13,745 nucleotides of DNA from Alphaproteobacteria bacterium (GTDB lineage Bacteria; Pseudomonadota; Alphaproteobacteria; Geminicoccales; Geminicoccaceae), in contig JALSRW010000250.1 in the NCBI GenBank assembly GCA_026984595.1, positions 1-13,745 on the forward strand. The letters are read 5' to 3'. The translations under genes and the position numbers were made by a program. Positions 1-6,656 of the stretch are shown here, in pieces. The notes under the pieces were generated by a model. That model was given only the letters and a program-made list of their open reading frames with translations, was not told the DNA's origin and did no database searches. Position 1 is the stretch's first letter; every line of letters begins with the position of its first letter.

Positions 1-527
1 TCCTCGAAGGCGCGGATACGGCGCAGCGCCTCCTCCATGCCGTGGGTGGCCCGGGCATCGGTGCGGGCCATCACCAGGATGCCGGCTCCCTCGTCGCGGG
101 CGTCGCAGGCGGCGCGGATGCGGTTCACCGCCTCCTCGAAGCCGACCACCTGCTTGCCGCGGGTATGGCCGCAGCGTTTGGGCCAGAGCTGGTCCTCGAT
201 CATCACGCAGGCGAGGCCGGCCCGGGCATATTCGCGGACCGTGCGCTTGACGTTGACCGGATTGCCGTAGCCGGTGTCGCCGTCGCCGATCACCGGGATG
301 GACACCGCACCGCAGATGTCGCGGGCCTGGTCGCGCATTTCGCCGAAGCTCGCGAGGCCGGTGTCGGGCAGGCCGAGCCGCGCCGCCGAGACCGCGAAGC
401 CGCTCATGAAGGTGAGGGGGAAGCCGGCACGTTCGATGAGCCTCGCCGACAGCGCGTCGAAGCAGCAGGGCATGATCAGAAGTCCGGGGCGGGCCAGCAG
501 GGCGCGCAACTCGTCGGCAGCGGTCAT
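1..527 (-). CDS. Isocitrate lyase/PEP mutase family lyase, 3' part missing
   Basis: The first 175 residues of a TIM-barrel enzyme of the isocitrate lyase/phosphoenolpyruvate mutase superfamily are present; relatives have about 280-300, so the C-terminal part lies beyond base 1. Visible family marks are GDGDTGYG at residues 81-88 (acidic Mg2+ ligands D82 and D84), IEDQ at 110-113, and KRCGH at 117-121, whose cysteine is the catalytic one in the lyase branch (methylisocitrate lyase, isocitrate lyase, dimethylmalate lyase, petal-death/oxaloacetate hydrolase type). ARTDA follows at 154-158. PEP mutases and the oxaloacetate decarboxylase branch lack this cysteine, so C-C cleavage of a 2-hydroxy or 2-oxo diacid is the best family-level guess. 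From memory, CGHTRGKQV most resembles the petal-death/oxaloacetate hydrolase subgroup. The ATG at 527 is 10 bp after the dctM stop, so it is probably co-transcribed with the TRAP genes. The substrate is unknown. Confidence 0.9.
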   Translation of the reverse strand, partial: MTAADELRALLARPGLLIMPCCFDALSARLIERAGFPLTFMSGFAVSAARLGLPDTGLASFGEMRDQARDICGAVSIPVIGDGDTGYGNPVNVKRTVREYARAGLACVMIEDQLWPKRCGHTRGKQVVGFEEAVNRIRAACDARDEGAGILVMARTDARATHGMEEALRRIRAFE

Positions 528-537
528 CGGCGGAATC

Positions 538-1812
538 TCACATCTCGAAGGGGATGTAGAGGACGATGTCGGGCACCAGATAAAGCAGCGCCGTGGTACC
601 CAGCATGATGAGGATGAACGGCCAGACGCCGAGCGCCACATCGGCCACCGAGGTCCGGGCCACCGCCTGGATGACGAAGAGATTGAGGCCCACCGGCGGT
701 GTGATCAGGGCGCATTCGATCATCACCACGAAGAACACGCCGAACCAGATGGGATCGATCCCCAGCGGCAGCAGCGCCGGATAGAGTACCGGCATCATCA
801 ACAGCAGCATCGACAGGGCTTCGAGGAAACAGCCCATCAGCAGCAGCACCAGAGCGGCGATGGCCACGAAGGCGGCCGGCGTGTCGAAGGTCTGGATGAT
901 CAGCGAGGAGAGCTCCTGCGGCAACCTGTAGAGGGTGATCGCCTTGCCGAACAGCTTGGCGCCGACGAGGATGAGAAAGATGGTCACGGTGGTGGCCATG
1001 CTTTCCCGGACCGCCGCCACCAGGGTCTTCCAGTCGAGCCGGCGCAGCAGCGGCCCGGTGAGCAGGAGCGAGCCGGCGAAACCCACCGCCGAGGCCTCGG
1101 TCGGGGTGAAGGCGCCGACATAGAGACCGCCGACCACCACCGCCGCCAGCAGGAAGGTGGGGAGGGCCCGCAGCGTCGCCACCTGCCGCTCCTGCCAGCT
1201 CGCCCGGGGAGAGGGCGTATAGCCGCCGAAGAAAGCCGCGTGCACCATCGCATAGAGGACGAACAGGGTCGCCAGCAGAATGCCGGGACCGATGCCCGCC
1301 AGGAACAGGCTGATGATGCTCTCCTCGGTGACCACCCCGTAGATGATCATCGGGATCGAGGGCGGGATGAGGATGCCCAGGGTACCGCCGGCGGCGAGCA
1401 GACCGAGCACGAAACGGCGCTCGTAGCCGCGTTCGATCATTTCCGGAATGGCCACCGTGCCGACGGTGGCGGCGGTGGCCACCGAGCTTCCCGAAATCGC
1501 CGAGAACAGGGCACAGGAAAGAATCGTCGCCACTGCCAGACCGCCCGGCCAGTGTCCGACCCAGGCCTGGACCGCGGCGAACAGATCGCGCCCGATGCCG
1601 CCCTTGAGGAGGATGTTGCTCATCAGGAGGAAGAGCGGCACGGCTAGGAGGATGAAATTGTCGACCGTGCTCAGCAGGGCCTGGGGCGCCATCAGCGGCG
1701 AGAAGCCGCCGGCGATCAGCAGCACGAGGCCCAGCCCGCCGAGAGCGAAAGCGACGGGGATACCGATCGCCAGCAGCACCAGCAGCAGGAACAGGATCAG
1801 CAGCGAGGTCAC
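538..1812 (-). CDS. dctM: TRAP transporter large membrane subunit (DctM family)
   Basis: This is the ion-coupled translocation subunit of a tripartite ATP-independent periplasmic transporter, placed in the inner membrane. The 424 residues match the usual family length (about 425-430) and are almost wholly hydrophobic, with roughly a dozen membrane segments. Two family signatures are visible: AISGSS at residues 105-110, followed by a conserved Ala/Thr-rich stretch, and GTLGILIPPS at 143-152. These lie in the repeated hairpin regions that carry the Na+ sites in characterised members. Translation starts at a GTG at 1812 with a modest GGAAG upstream. It begins 15 bp after dctQ and ends 10 bp before the lyase gene, so all are probably one transcript. 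The symbol is the family name and does not imply a C4-dicarboxylate substrate. Confidence 0.96.
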   Translation of the reverse strand: MTSLLILFLLLVLLAIGIPVAFALGGLGLVLLIAGGFSPLMAPQALLSTVDNFILLAVPLFLLMSNILLKGGIGRDLFAAVQAWVGHWPGGLAVATILSCALFSAISGSSVATAATVGTVAIPEMIERGYERRFVLGLLAAGGTLGILIPPSIPMIIYGVVTEESIISLFLAGIGPGILLATLFVLYAMVHAAFFGGYTPSPRASWQERQVATLRALPTFLLAAVVVGGLYVGAFTPTEASAVGFAGSLLLTGPLLRRLDWKTLVAAVRESMATTVTIFLILVGAKLFGKAITLYRLPQELSSLIIQTFDTPAAFVAIAALVLLLMGCFLEALSMLLLMMPVLYPALLPLGIDPIWFGVFFVVMIECALITPPVGLNLFVIQAVARTSVADVALGVWPFILIMLGTTALLYLVPDIVLYIPFEM

Positions 1813-1827
1813 GTGCCGGGCTTCCGC

Positions 1828-2328
1828 TCAGCCGACATCGGAGGCCAGCAGCAGGGTGGCCTCCGGGTCGCGCCACAGCCGTACCAGCTCTATCAGGCAC
1901 TGGATCAGCAGGAGACCCACTCCAATGGGTACGGCCATCTCCGCTGCCCAGAGCGGCATGTCGAGCATGGTCGCGGTCTTGCGTCCGAGCTGCACGGATT
2001 CGGCGGTGATCTGGACGGCGTAATAGAGGGTGATGGCGCTGAAGGCGGCGATGAACAGCAGGGTGAACATCGCCGCCAGCCGACGCAGCGGCACCGGCAG
2101 CCGCTGGTAGAGGACGCCGACCGCGATCAGCCGCCGGTTCTTGAGAGTCCAGGCGGCGGCCAGCCAGGTCGCCCAGATCTGGGCCAGACGCGAGAGTTCT
2201 TCGGCCCAGATGGTCGGCGCGTTGAAGAAGTAGCGCGACACCACTTCGTAGGCGAGCATCAGGCCGACCAGGAAAAACAGCCAGGCGGCCAGATCCGCCA
2301 GCCGGTCGATCACCCGTTCATAGATCAT
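1828..2328 (-). CDS. dctQ: TRAP transporter small membrane subunit (DctQ family)
   Basis: This is the four-helix small permease that pairs with DctM. At 166 residues it has the normal size. Hydrophobic helices lie at about residues 14-31, 48-61, 84-106 and 128-148. The family motif is clear: a membrane-edge RYFFNAP, then IWAEELSR, an alanine-rich helix, and a basic patch before the second half (KNRR). The ATG at 2328 is the only good start, but no convincing Shine-Dalgarno sequence precedes it. The bases immediately upstream belong to a strong hairpin (2339-2375), so initiation may depend on dctP translation or on processing. It lies between dctP (70 bp upstream) and dctM (15 bp downstream), the classic P-Q-M order. 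Confidence 0.93.
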   Translation of the reverse strand: MIYERVIDRLADLAAWLFFLVGLMLAYEVVSRYFFNAPTIWAEELSRLAQIWATWLAAAWTLKNRRLIAVGVLYQRLPVPLRRLAAMFTLLFIAAFSAITLYYAVQITAESVQLGRKTATMLDMPLWAAEMAVPIGVGLLLIQCLIELVRLWRDPEATLLLASDVG

Positions 2329-2338
2329 CGGACCAAGC

Positions 2339-2375
2339 GGAAAGGGCCGGACAAGATCCCGTCCGGCCGCTTTCC
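2339..2375 (-). promoter_or_regulatory. Hairpin between dctP and dctQ
   Basis: In the leftward transcript, GGAAAG and GGCCGGAC pair with GTCCGGCC and CTTTCC: 14 base pairs with one bulged base (2369) and an 8-nt loop (2353-2360). It lies in the 70-bp gap between the dctP stop (2399) and the dctQ start (2328) and ends 10 nt before the dctQ ATG. There is no U-run typical of an intrinsic terminator, so partial termination or protection of the dctP message from 3' decay is more likely than full termination. Such elements commonly allow binding proteins to be made in excess of permeases. The stem is seen directly; its role is inferred. Confidence 0.6.
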
Positions 2376-2398
2376 TCCCGTTGTCAGCCGCGGTTCCC

Positions 2399-3382
2399 TC
2401 AGAGCTTGCCGGCTTCCTCGACCAGCTTCCGGCCGAGTTCGCCCGCCTCCTCGGAGAACAGCTCGAACATCGGCTGGCTGGCCTCGCGCCAGGCCTGCAT
2501 TTCCTCGGGCGTGGGGTCGTAGACGGTCATGCCGCTCTCGACCGCATATTCGGCGGCATCCTTCTCGATCTCGACGATCCGCTCGTTGATCGCCTTTTCG
2601 GCGCTGGCGGCCGCCTTCGAGAGGATCTCGCGCTCCTTGTCGCTGAGCCCCTGCCAGACCTTTTCGTTGATCACCACCACGAACTCGATGGCGGCGATCG
2701 GCACCCGGGTCACCGCGTCCATCACCTCGTTGAGCTTGCGGGACTTGACGGTGGTGATGCCGGTCATGCCGATATCCACCACCCCCCGCTGATAGGCCAG
2801 GAACTGCTCGGAACCCGAGGTCAGCACCGGCTTGCCGCCGACCACCTCGACCCATTTGCCGAGGGTCTTGCCGAACACCCGGACCTTCTTGCCCTTCACG
2901 TCCTGCGGACCGTGCAGGGGCTGTTCCTTGGACAGCAGGATGGTGTTGCCATAGGGCTGCCACCAGAGGATGCGGGCACCCGTGCCGAGCACCGCCTCGT
3001 CGATCGGGCCACGGATCGGCGAACCGGGGCTGGTGGCCTTTTTCACCTTTTCCGGGCTGTCGAGCAGGAACGGCACGTAGAACACGTCCACCGCCGGGAT
3101 GGTGCCGGCGAAGCGGGTCAGCGAGGCGACGCCCATCTCGATGGCGCCGGAGGAGACCGCCTGCGGCACCTCCTTGTCCTTGTAGAGCTGCGCCGAGGGG
3201 TAGATCTCGATCTGGATCTCGCCATTGCTGGCCTTTTCCACCTCCTGCTCGAACTGCAGCAGGTTCTGGCCGAGATGGCTCTTGATCGGAAGCTGCAGGG
3301 TGATCCTGAGCGTGGTGGCGGCCTGTGCGCCACCACCGAGAACCAGGCCTGCCGCCAGGACGGCGGTTGCGAGATGTCTCAC
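2399..3382 (-). CDS. dctP: TRAP transporter periplasmic substrate-binding protein (DctP family)
   Basis: This 327-residue exported protein binds the substrate in the periplasm and delivers it to DctQM. A signal peptide is clear: a basic start, a hydrophobic core at residues 5-16 and an AQA|ATT cleavage site near residue 21. Mature features fit the family: a first strand TLRITLQLP, the segment YPSAQLYKDKE at 61-71, and GKKVRVFG at 164-171, where R168 corresponds to the conserved arginine that holds a substrate carboxylate in most TRAP binding proteins. GTG at 3382 is chosen because GGGAGGG lies 6 nt before it and the signal peptide starts there; an in-frame upstream extension to 3487 is not signal-peptide-like and would cover the intergenic region. 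It is divergent from the dehydratase gene. The ligand is probably an organic or sugar acid, by context only. Confidence 0.95.
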   Translation of the reverse strand: MRHLATAVLAAGLVLGGGAQAATTLRITLQLPIKSHLGQNLLQFEQEVEKASNGEIQIEIYPSAQLYKDKEVPQAVSSGAIEMGVASLTRFAGTIPAVDVFYVPFLLDSPEKVKKATSPGSPIRGPIDEAVLGTGARILWWQPYGNTILLSKEQPLHGPQDVKGKKVRVFGKTLGKWVEVVGGKPVLTSGSEQFLAYQRGVVDIGMTGITTVKSRKLNEVMDAVTRVPIAAIEFVVVINEKVWQGLSDKEREILSKAAASAEKAINERIVEIEKDAAEYAVESGMTVYDPTPEEMQAWREASQPMFELFSEEAGELGRKLVEEAGKL

Positions 3383-3388
3383 GGGCTT

Positions 3389-3395
3389 CCCTCCC
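3389..3395 (-). promoter_or_regulatory. Ribosome binding site deciding the dctP start
   Basis: GGGAGGG on the minus strand, 6 nt before the GTG at 3382. It is the strongest Shine-Dalgarno match near this gene and supports GTG initiation at the signal peptide over any longer N-terminus. Confidence 0.75.
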
Positions 3396-3428
3396 GAATG
3401 GTTCTTTCCCCCGGTCGACGGCGGCCGC

Positions 3429-3458
3429 TTGACGTGCCCGACCGCCGGCTGTTGATAT
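3429..3458 (+). promoter_or_regulatory. Candidate promoter of the dehydratase operon
   Basis: TTGACG (3429-3434) matches five of six bases of the sigma-70 -35 element. After 18 bp comes TGATAT (3453-3458), a weak three-of-six -10 match inside the only AT-rich patch (3451-3466) of the divergent intergenic region. Transcription would begin near 3465, giving a leader of about 43 nt. No equally good leftward promoter for dctP was found; it probably overlaps this same patch. This is a sequence guess only. Confidence 0.35.
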
Positions 3459-3465
3459 CCCTTAA

Positions 3466-3486
3466 TGCGGCAGGGGTGAGGCCGCA
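3466..3486. promoter_or_regulatory. Dyad in the divergent intergenic region (operator or leader stem)
   Basis: TGCGGC and GCCGCA form perfect 6-bp arms around a 9-nt spacer. The dyad begins at the predicted dehydratase transcription start and ends 21 bp before the ATG. The position suits a repressor operator or a small 5' leader hairpin. The arms are short and GC-rich, so chance occurrence is possible. Confidence 0.3.
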
Positions 3487-3497
3487 ACCGTCGGCGG

Positions 3498-3502
3498 GGA
3501 GG
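3498..3502 (+). promoter_or_regulatory. Ribosome binding site of the dehydratase
   Basis: GGAGG inside a purine run (3496-3507), 5 nt before the ATG at 3508. It fixes the start of the 597-residue dehydratase. Confidence 0.8.
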
Positions 3503-3507
3503 GGAAG

Positions 3508-5301
3508 ATGCAGGGCGACAACAAGCGGCGACTGCGCAGCCAGGCCTGGTGGAACGATCCGGACGAGCCGGACATGACGGCGCTCTATCTCGAGCGCTAC
3601 CTCAATTTCGGCCTCACCCGGGAGGAGCTGCAGTCGGGTCGGCCGATCATCGGCATCGCCCAGACCGGCTCGGATCTCGCCCCCTGCAACCGGCACCATC
3701 TGCAGCTCGCGAGCCGGGTGCGGGACGGCATCCGGGATGCCGGCGGGGTGCCCATCGAGTTCCCGGTCCATCCCATCCAGGAAACCGGCAAGCGGCCGAC
3801 GGCCATGCTCGACCGCAATCTCACCTACCTCTCCGCGGTCGAAGTGCTGTACGGCTATCCGCTGGACGGGGTGGTGCTGACCACCGGTTGCGACAAGACG
3901 ACGCCGGCCCTGCTGATGGCCGCGGCCACCGTCAACATTCCGGCCATCGTGCTGTCCGGCGGGCCGATGCTCAACGGCTATCACGACGGGCAAAGGGCCG
4001 GCTCCGGCATGGTCGTCTGGAAGGCGCGCCAGCTCCTGGCCACCGGCAAGATCGACTACGAGGAGTTCATGGACATGGTGTGCGACTCGGCTCCCAGTGT
4101 GGGCCATTGCAACACCATGGGCACCGCCTCCTCGATGAACGCCATGGCCGAAGCGCTGGGCATGTCGCTGACCGGCTGTGCCGCCATCCCGGCACCCTAT
4201 CGGGAGCGCGGCCAGATGGCCTATCGCACCGGCAGGCGGATCGTCGAGATGGTCTGGGAAGAGCTCACCCCGCGCCGGATCATGACCCGCGAGGCTTTCG
4301 AGAACGCCATCTTCGTGGCCGCCGCGGCGGGCTGCTCGACCAATGTCCCACCCCATCTGATCGCTATCGCCCGCCATCTCGGAGTACCCCTCGGGATCGA
4401 GGATTTCGAGCTCGGACACGACATCCCGCTGCTGGTCAACATGCAGCCAGCGGGCAAATATCTGGGTGAGGAATTCCACCGCGCCGGCGGCGTGCCGGCG
4501 GTGATCAAGGAGCTGATCGCCGCCGGACGGTTCCACACCGAGGTGATCACCTGTACCGGCCGCACCATGGGCGAGAACCACGAGACGGTTCCGTTTTCCC
4601 CCGATCGCCGGGTGATCCGCCCCTACGACGATCCGCTGATGCCCGAGGCCGGCTTCGTGATCATCGGCGGCAATCTGTTCGAGGCGGCGGTGATGAAGAC
4701 CTCGGTGGTCTCGGAACCGTTCCGCCGGCGCTATTTCGAGCTGCCCGAGCATCCCGGCATGTTCGAGGGGCGGGCCATCGTCTTCGAGGGACCGGAGGAC
4801 TATCACGCGCGCATCGACGATCCCTCGCTGGAGATCGACGAGAACTGTGTGCTGTTCATCCGCAACTGCGGACCGGTCGGCTATCCCGGGGCGCCCGAGG
4901 TGGTCAACATGCGACCGCCGGCGGCGCTGCTGGAGAAGGGCATTCTGGCCCTGCCTACGGTCGGCGACGGCCGCCAGAGCGGCACCTCGGAAAGCCCGTC
5001 GATCCTGAACGCCTCGCCCGAATCGGCGGTGGGCGGCAATCTCGCCATCCTGCAGACCGGCGACCGGGTGCGACTGGACCTTACCCGCCGGCGCCTCGAT
5101 GTGCTACTCACGCCGGAGGAGATCGCCAGGCGGCGCGAGCAACTCGAGCGCAACCCGCCGAAGATCCCGCCGAACCAGACCCCGTGGCAGGAGATCTACC
5201 GGACGTATGTGGGACAGCTTTCGACGGGGGCATGCCTGGAACCGGCGGTCCTGTATCTCGACATCGCCGAGACCTTCGGGGTGCCGCGGCGCAATCACTG
5301 A
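3508..5301 (+). CDS. IlvD/Edd family sugar-acid dehydratase (D-xylonate/L-arabinonate dehydratase type)
   Basis: This 597-residue cytoplasmic enzyme removes water from an aldonic acid to give a 2-keto-3-deoxy acid, using a [2Fe-2S] cluster and Mg2+. The three expected cluster cysteines are present: C60 (DLAPC), C128 (TTGCDKTTP) and C201 (GHCNTMG). K129 beside C128 is the lysine that is carbamylated in characterised members. S491 in GRQSGTS matches the catalytic serine. Length, the N-terminus (MTALYLER near residue 23) and the C-terminus (TPWQEIYR) recall Caulobacter xylonate dehydratase, so pentonate is the leading substrate guess; other aldonates or fuconate remain possible, and branched-chain amino acid synthesis is unlikely. 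C276 stands where the usual GGSTN motif has glycine. It diverges from the TRAP operon and is followed one base later by the TPR gene. Confidence 0.93.
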   Translation: MQGDNKRRLRSQAWWNDPDEPDMTALYLERYLNFGLTREELQSGRPIIGIAQTGSDLAPCNRHHLQLASRVRDGIRDAGGVPIEFPVHPIQETGKRPTAMLDRNLTYLSAVEVLYGYPLDGVVLTTGCDKTTPALLMAAATVNIPAIVLSGGPMLNGYHDGQRAGSGMVVWKARQLLATGKIDYEEFMDMVCDSAPSVGHCNTMGTASSMNAMAEALGMSLTGCAAIPAPYRERGQMAYRTGRRIVEMVWEELTPRRIMTREAFENAIFVAAAAGCSTNVPPHLIAIARHLGVPLGIEDFELGHDIPLLVNMQPAGKYLGEEFHRAGGVPAVIKELIAAGRFHTEVITCTGRTMGENHETVPFSPDRRVIRPYDDPLMPEAGFVIIGGNLFEAAVMKTSVVSEPFRRRYFELPEHPGMFEGRAIVFEGPEDYHARIDDPSLEIDENCVLFIRNCGPVGYPGAPEVVNMRPPAALLEKGILALPTVGDGRQSGTSESPSILNASPESAVGGNLAILQTGDRVRLDLTRRRLDVLLTPEEIARRREQLERNPPKIPPNQTPWQEIYRTYVGQLSTGACLEPAVLYLDIAETFGVPRRNH

Positions 5302-5302
5302 G

Positions 5303-6619
5303 ATGCGCCGGTGGCTGGCGCCGCTGGGGCTCGCCCTGCTGCTGATCTCGGCGAGTGCCCCGGCGCTGGCCGCTGCCGACGGCGGCTGGGATGCCCTGAT
5401 GAACAGGGGAGCCGCGGCGGTCGAGCAGTCCCGTCTGGCCGAGGCCGAGCAGCGTTTCCGCGAGGCCCTGAAGCTGGTGGGGGAAGGTCCCGCAGGCGCG
5501 CTGCGGCGGGCCACCACCCTCAACAATCTCGGCTATGTCCTGCACCGCATGGGACGCCTCGCCGAAGCCGAGGAGCTCTACGCCCAGGCCCTCGCCCTGC
5601 GGCAGGAGCAGCTCGGCCCCGAACATCCCGAGGTGGCCCAGAGTCTGAGCAACCTGGCCGAGGTCAAACGGGCCCGGGGACTCCTCGACGAGGCGGAGAA
5701 GCTCTACCGCCGGGCGTTGGCGATCCGCGAGAAGGTGCTCGGTCCCGACCATCCCGATCTCGCTCAGCCGCTTTCCGGTCTCGCCGTGCTCTATGCCGCG
5801 TCCGGCCGCGGCGAGGAGGCGCGTGAGCTGCTGCAGCGGGCCGTCCGCATTCTTTCGGCGGCGCTCGGCGACGACCATCCGCGGACCCTCGAGGCCCGCT
5901 CCAATCTGGCCAGTCTCGAGTACAGTCTGGGCCGGTTCACCGAAGCCGAGACCCTGTACCGCGCGGTGCTGGCGGGCCAACAGGCGACGCTCGGCGAAGA
6001 TGCACCGGAAACCGTGGCCACCCTGGTGAACCTCGCCGAGGTGCTGCGCAGCCTGGGAAAGAGCGAGGAAGCGGTGGCGCTCCTGGAGAAGGCACTCGAG
6101 CTGCGGCGTACCCGGCTGGGGCCGAATCATCCCGAGACGGCACGCGTGCTCAACGATCTGGGCGTCAATCTGCACGCGCTGGGGCGCGAGGAGGAGGCAC
6201 GGGAGAAGCTCGAGCAGGCGGTCGCCGCCTACGAGGCGGCCGAGGCCCCGTTGGCCCGGCGCCTGCCGGCATATCTCAATCTCGCTGCCGTCCTCGGCAG
6301 CCTGGGCCGCCAGGAGGAGGCGCTGCGCGTGCTCGAGAAGGCGGCTTCCCTGAGCGAGGCCGGGGAAACGCAGGCCAATGGCGAGCTGGCACGCCTCTGG
6401 AACGATCTCGGGGTGGTCGAATACGCGCTCGGCCGCTACCGGGAATCGGGCGAGAAGCTCGAACGGGCGGTGCGCGTCGCCGAGGCGGCCTGGGGGGCGA
6501 AGGACCCACGTCTGGTGCCCTATCTGCGCAACTACGCCACCGTGCTGAGCGCACTCGCCCGTGACGAGGAGGCGCGTGAGGTGACCCGGCGGATCGAGGA
6601 GCTGGGCGGCGGTAGCTGA
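5303..6619 (+). CDS. Exported tetratricopeptide-repeat protein (kinesin light chain-type repeats)
   Basis: This 438-residue protein has a clear signal peptide (RR at residues 2-3, hydrophobic core 6-17, likely cut near ALA|AAD at 23-24). It is then almost wholly TPR solenoid. Equivalent leucines or aromatics occur at 76, 118, 160, 202, 244, 286, 327, 369 and 411, that is, nine repeats of 41-42 residues. Several inter-repeat loops read LG-x-x-HP, as in TPR_10/TPR_12 (kinesin light chain-like) repeats. No catalytic domain or lipobox cysteine is visible, so it is probably a periplasmic protein-binding scaffold. The ATG follows the dehydratase stop after one base (TGA-G-ATG) with no good ribosome-binding site, indicating translational coupling. 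A longer in-frame start at 5099 is rejected because it lies inside the dehydratase and puts the signal peptide in mid-protein. Its role in the locus is unknown. Confidence 0.88.
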   Translation: MRRWLAPLGLALLLISASAPALAAADGGWDALMNRGAAAVEQSRLAEAEQRFREALKLVGEGPAGALRRATTLNNLGYVLHRMGRLAEAEELYAQALALRQEQLGPEHPEVAQSLSNLAEVKRARGLLDEAEKLYRRALAIREKVLGPDHPDLAQPLSGLAVLYAASGRGEEARELLQRAVRILSAALGDDHPRTLEARSNLASLEYSLGRFTEAETLYRAVLAGQQATLGEDAPETVATLVNLAEVLRSLGKSEEAVALLEKALELRRTRLGPNHPETARVLNDLGVNLHALGREEEAREKLEQAVAAYEAAEAPLARRLPAYLNLAAVLGSLGRQEEALRVLEKAASLSEAGETQANGELARLWNDLGVVEYALGRYRESGEKLERAVRVAEAAWGAKDPRLVPYLRNYATVLSALARDEEAREVTRRIEELGGGS

Positions 6620-6656
6620 AGCCTCACTGTCTCACCGCACCTTCTTCGGCTACCGC
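6609..6656. terminator. Inverted repeat over the convergent gene ends, candidate bidirectional terminator
   Basis: GCGGTAGC (6609-6616) is perfectly repeated in inverse as GCTACCGC (6649-6656). In the rightward transcript the stem continues inward through a U-G pair and GAAG/CTTC to 13 pairs, with a 22-nt loop (6622-6643). The left arm contains the TPR gene stop and the loop contains the yejF stop. The leftward transcript keeps the stem with one C-A mismatch. There is no U-run on either side, so it may act as a transcription barrier or 3' stabiliser rather than a canonical intrinsic terminator. Confidence 0.5.

Noticed and set aside
274..1647. A plus-strand open frame opposite the lyase and dctM genes
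   Set aside because: It is a His/Gln/Glu/Arg-rich shadow of the dctM codons, and it crosses the junction of two real genes.
3421..3444. NotI-like palindrome and the CGGTCG/CGACCG repeat pair in the divergent region as operators
   Set aside because: Short all-GC repeats are common by chance at this base composition, and the spacing shows no helical phasing that would support a binding site.
3379..4806. A 475-codon minus-strand open frame opposite the dehydratase
   Set aside because: It is antisense to a gene with all family cysteines in place, and it runs through the divergent control region; no protein features.
5099..5302. N-terminal extension of the TPR protein back into the dehydratase gene
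   Set aside because: It would overlap dehydratase codons by 200 bp with Arg/Ser-rich sequence and leave a perfect signal peptide in the middle of the protein.
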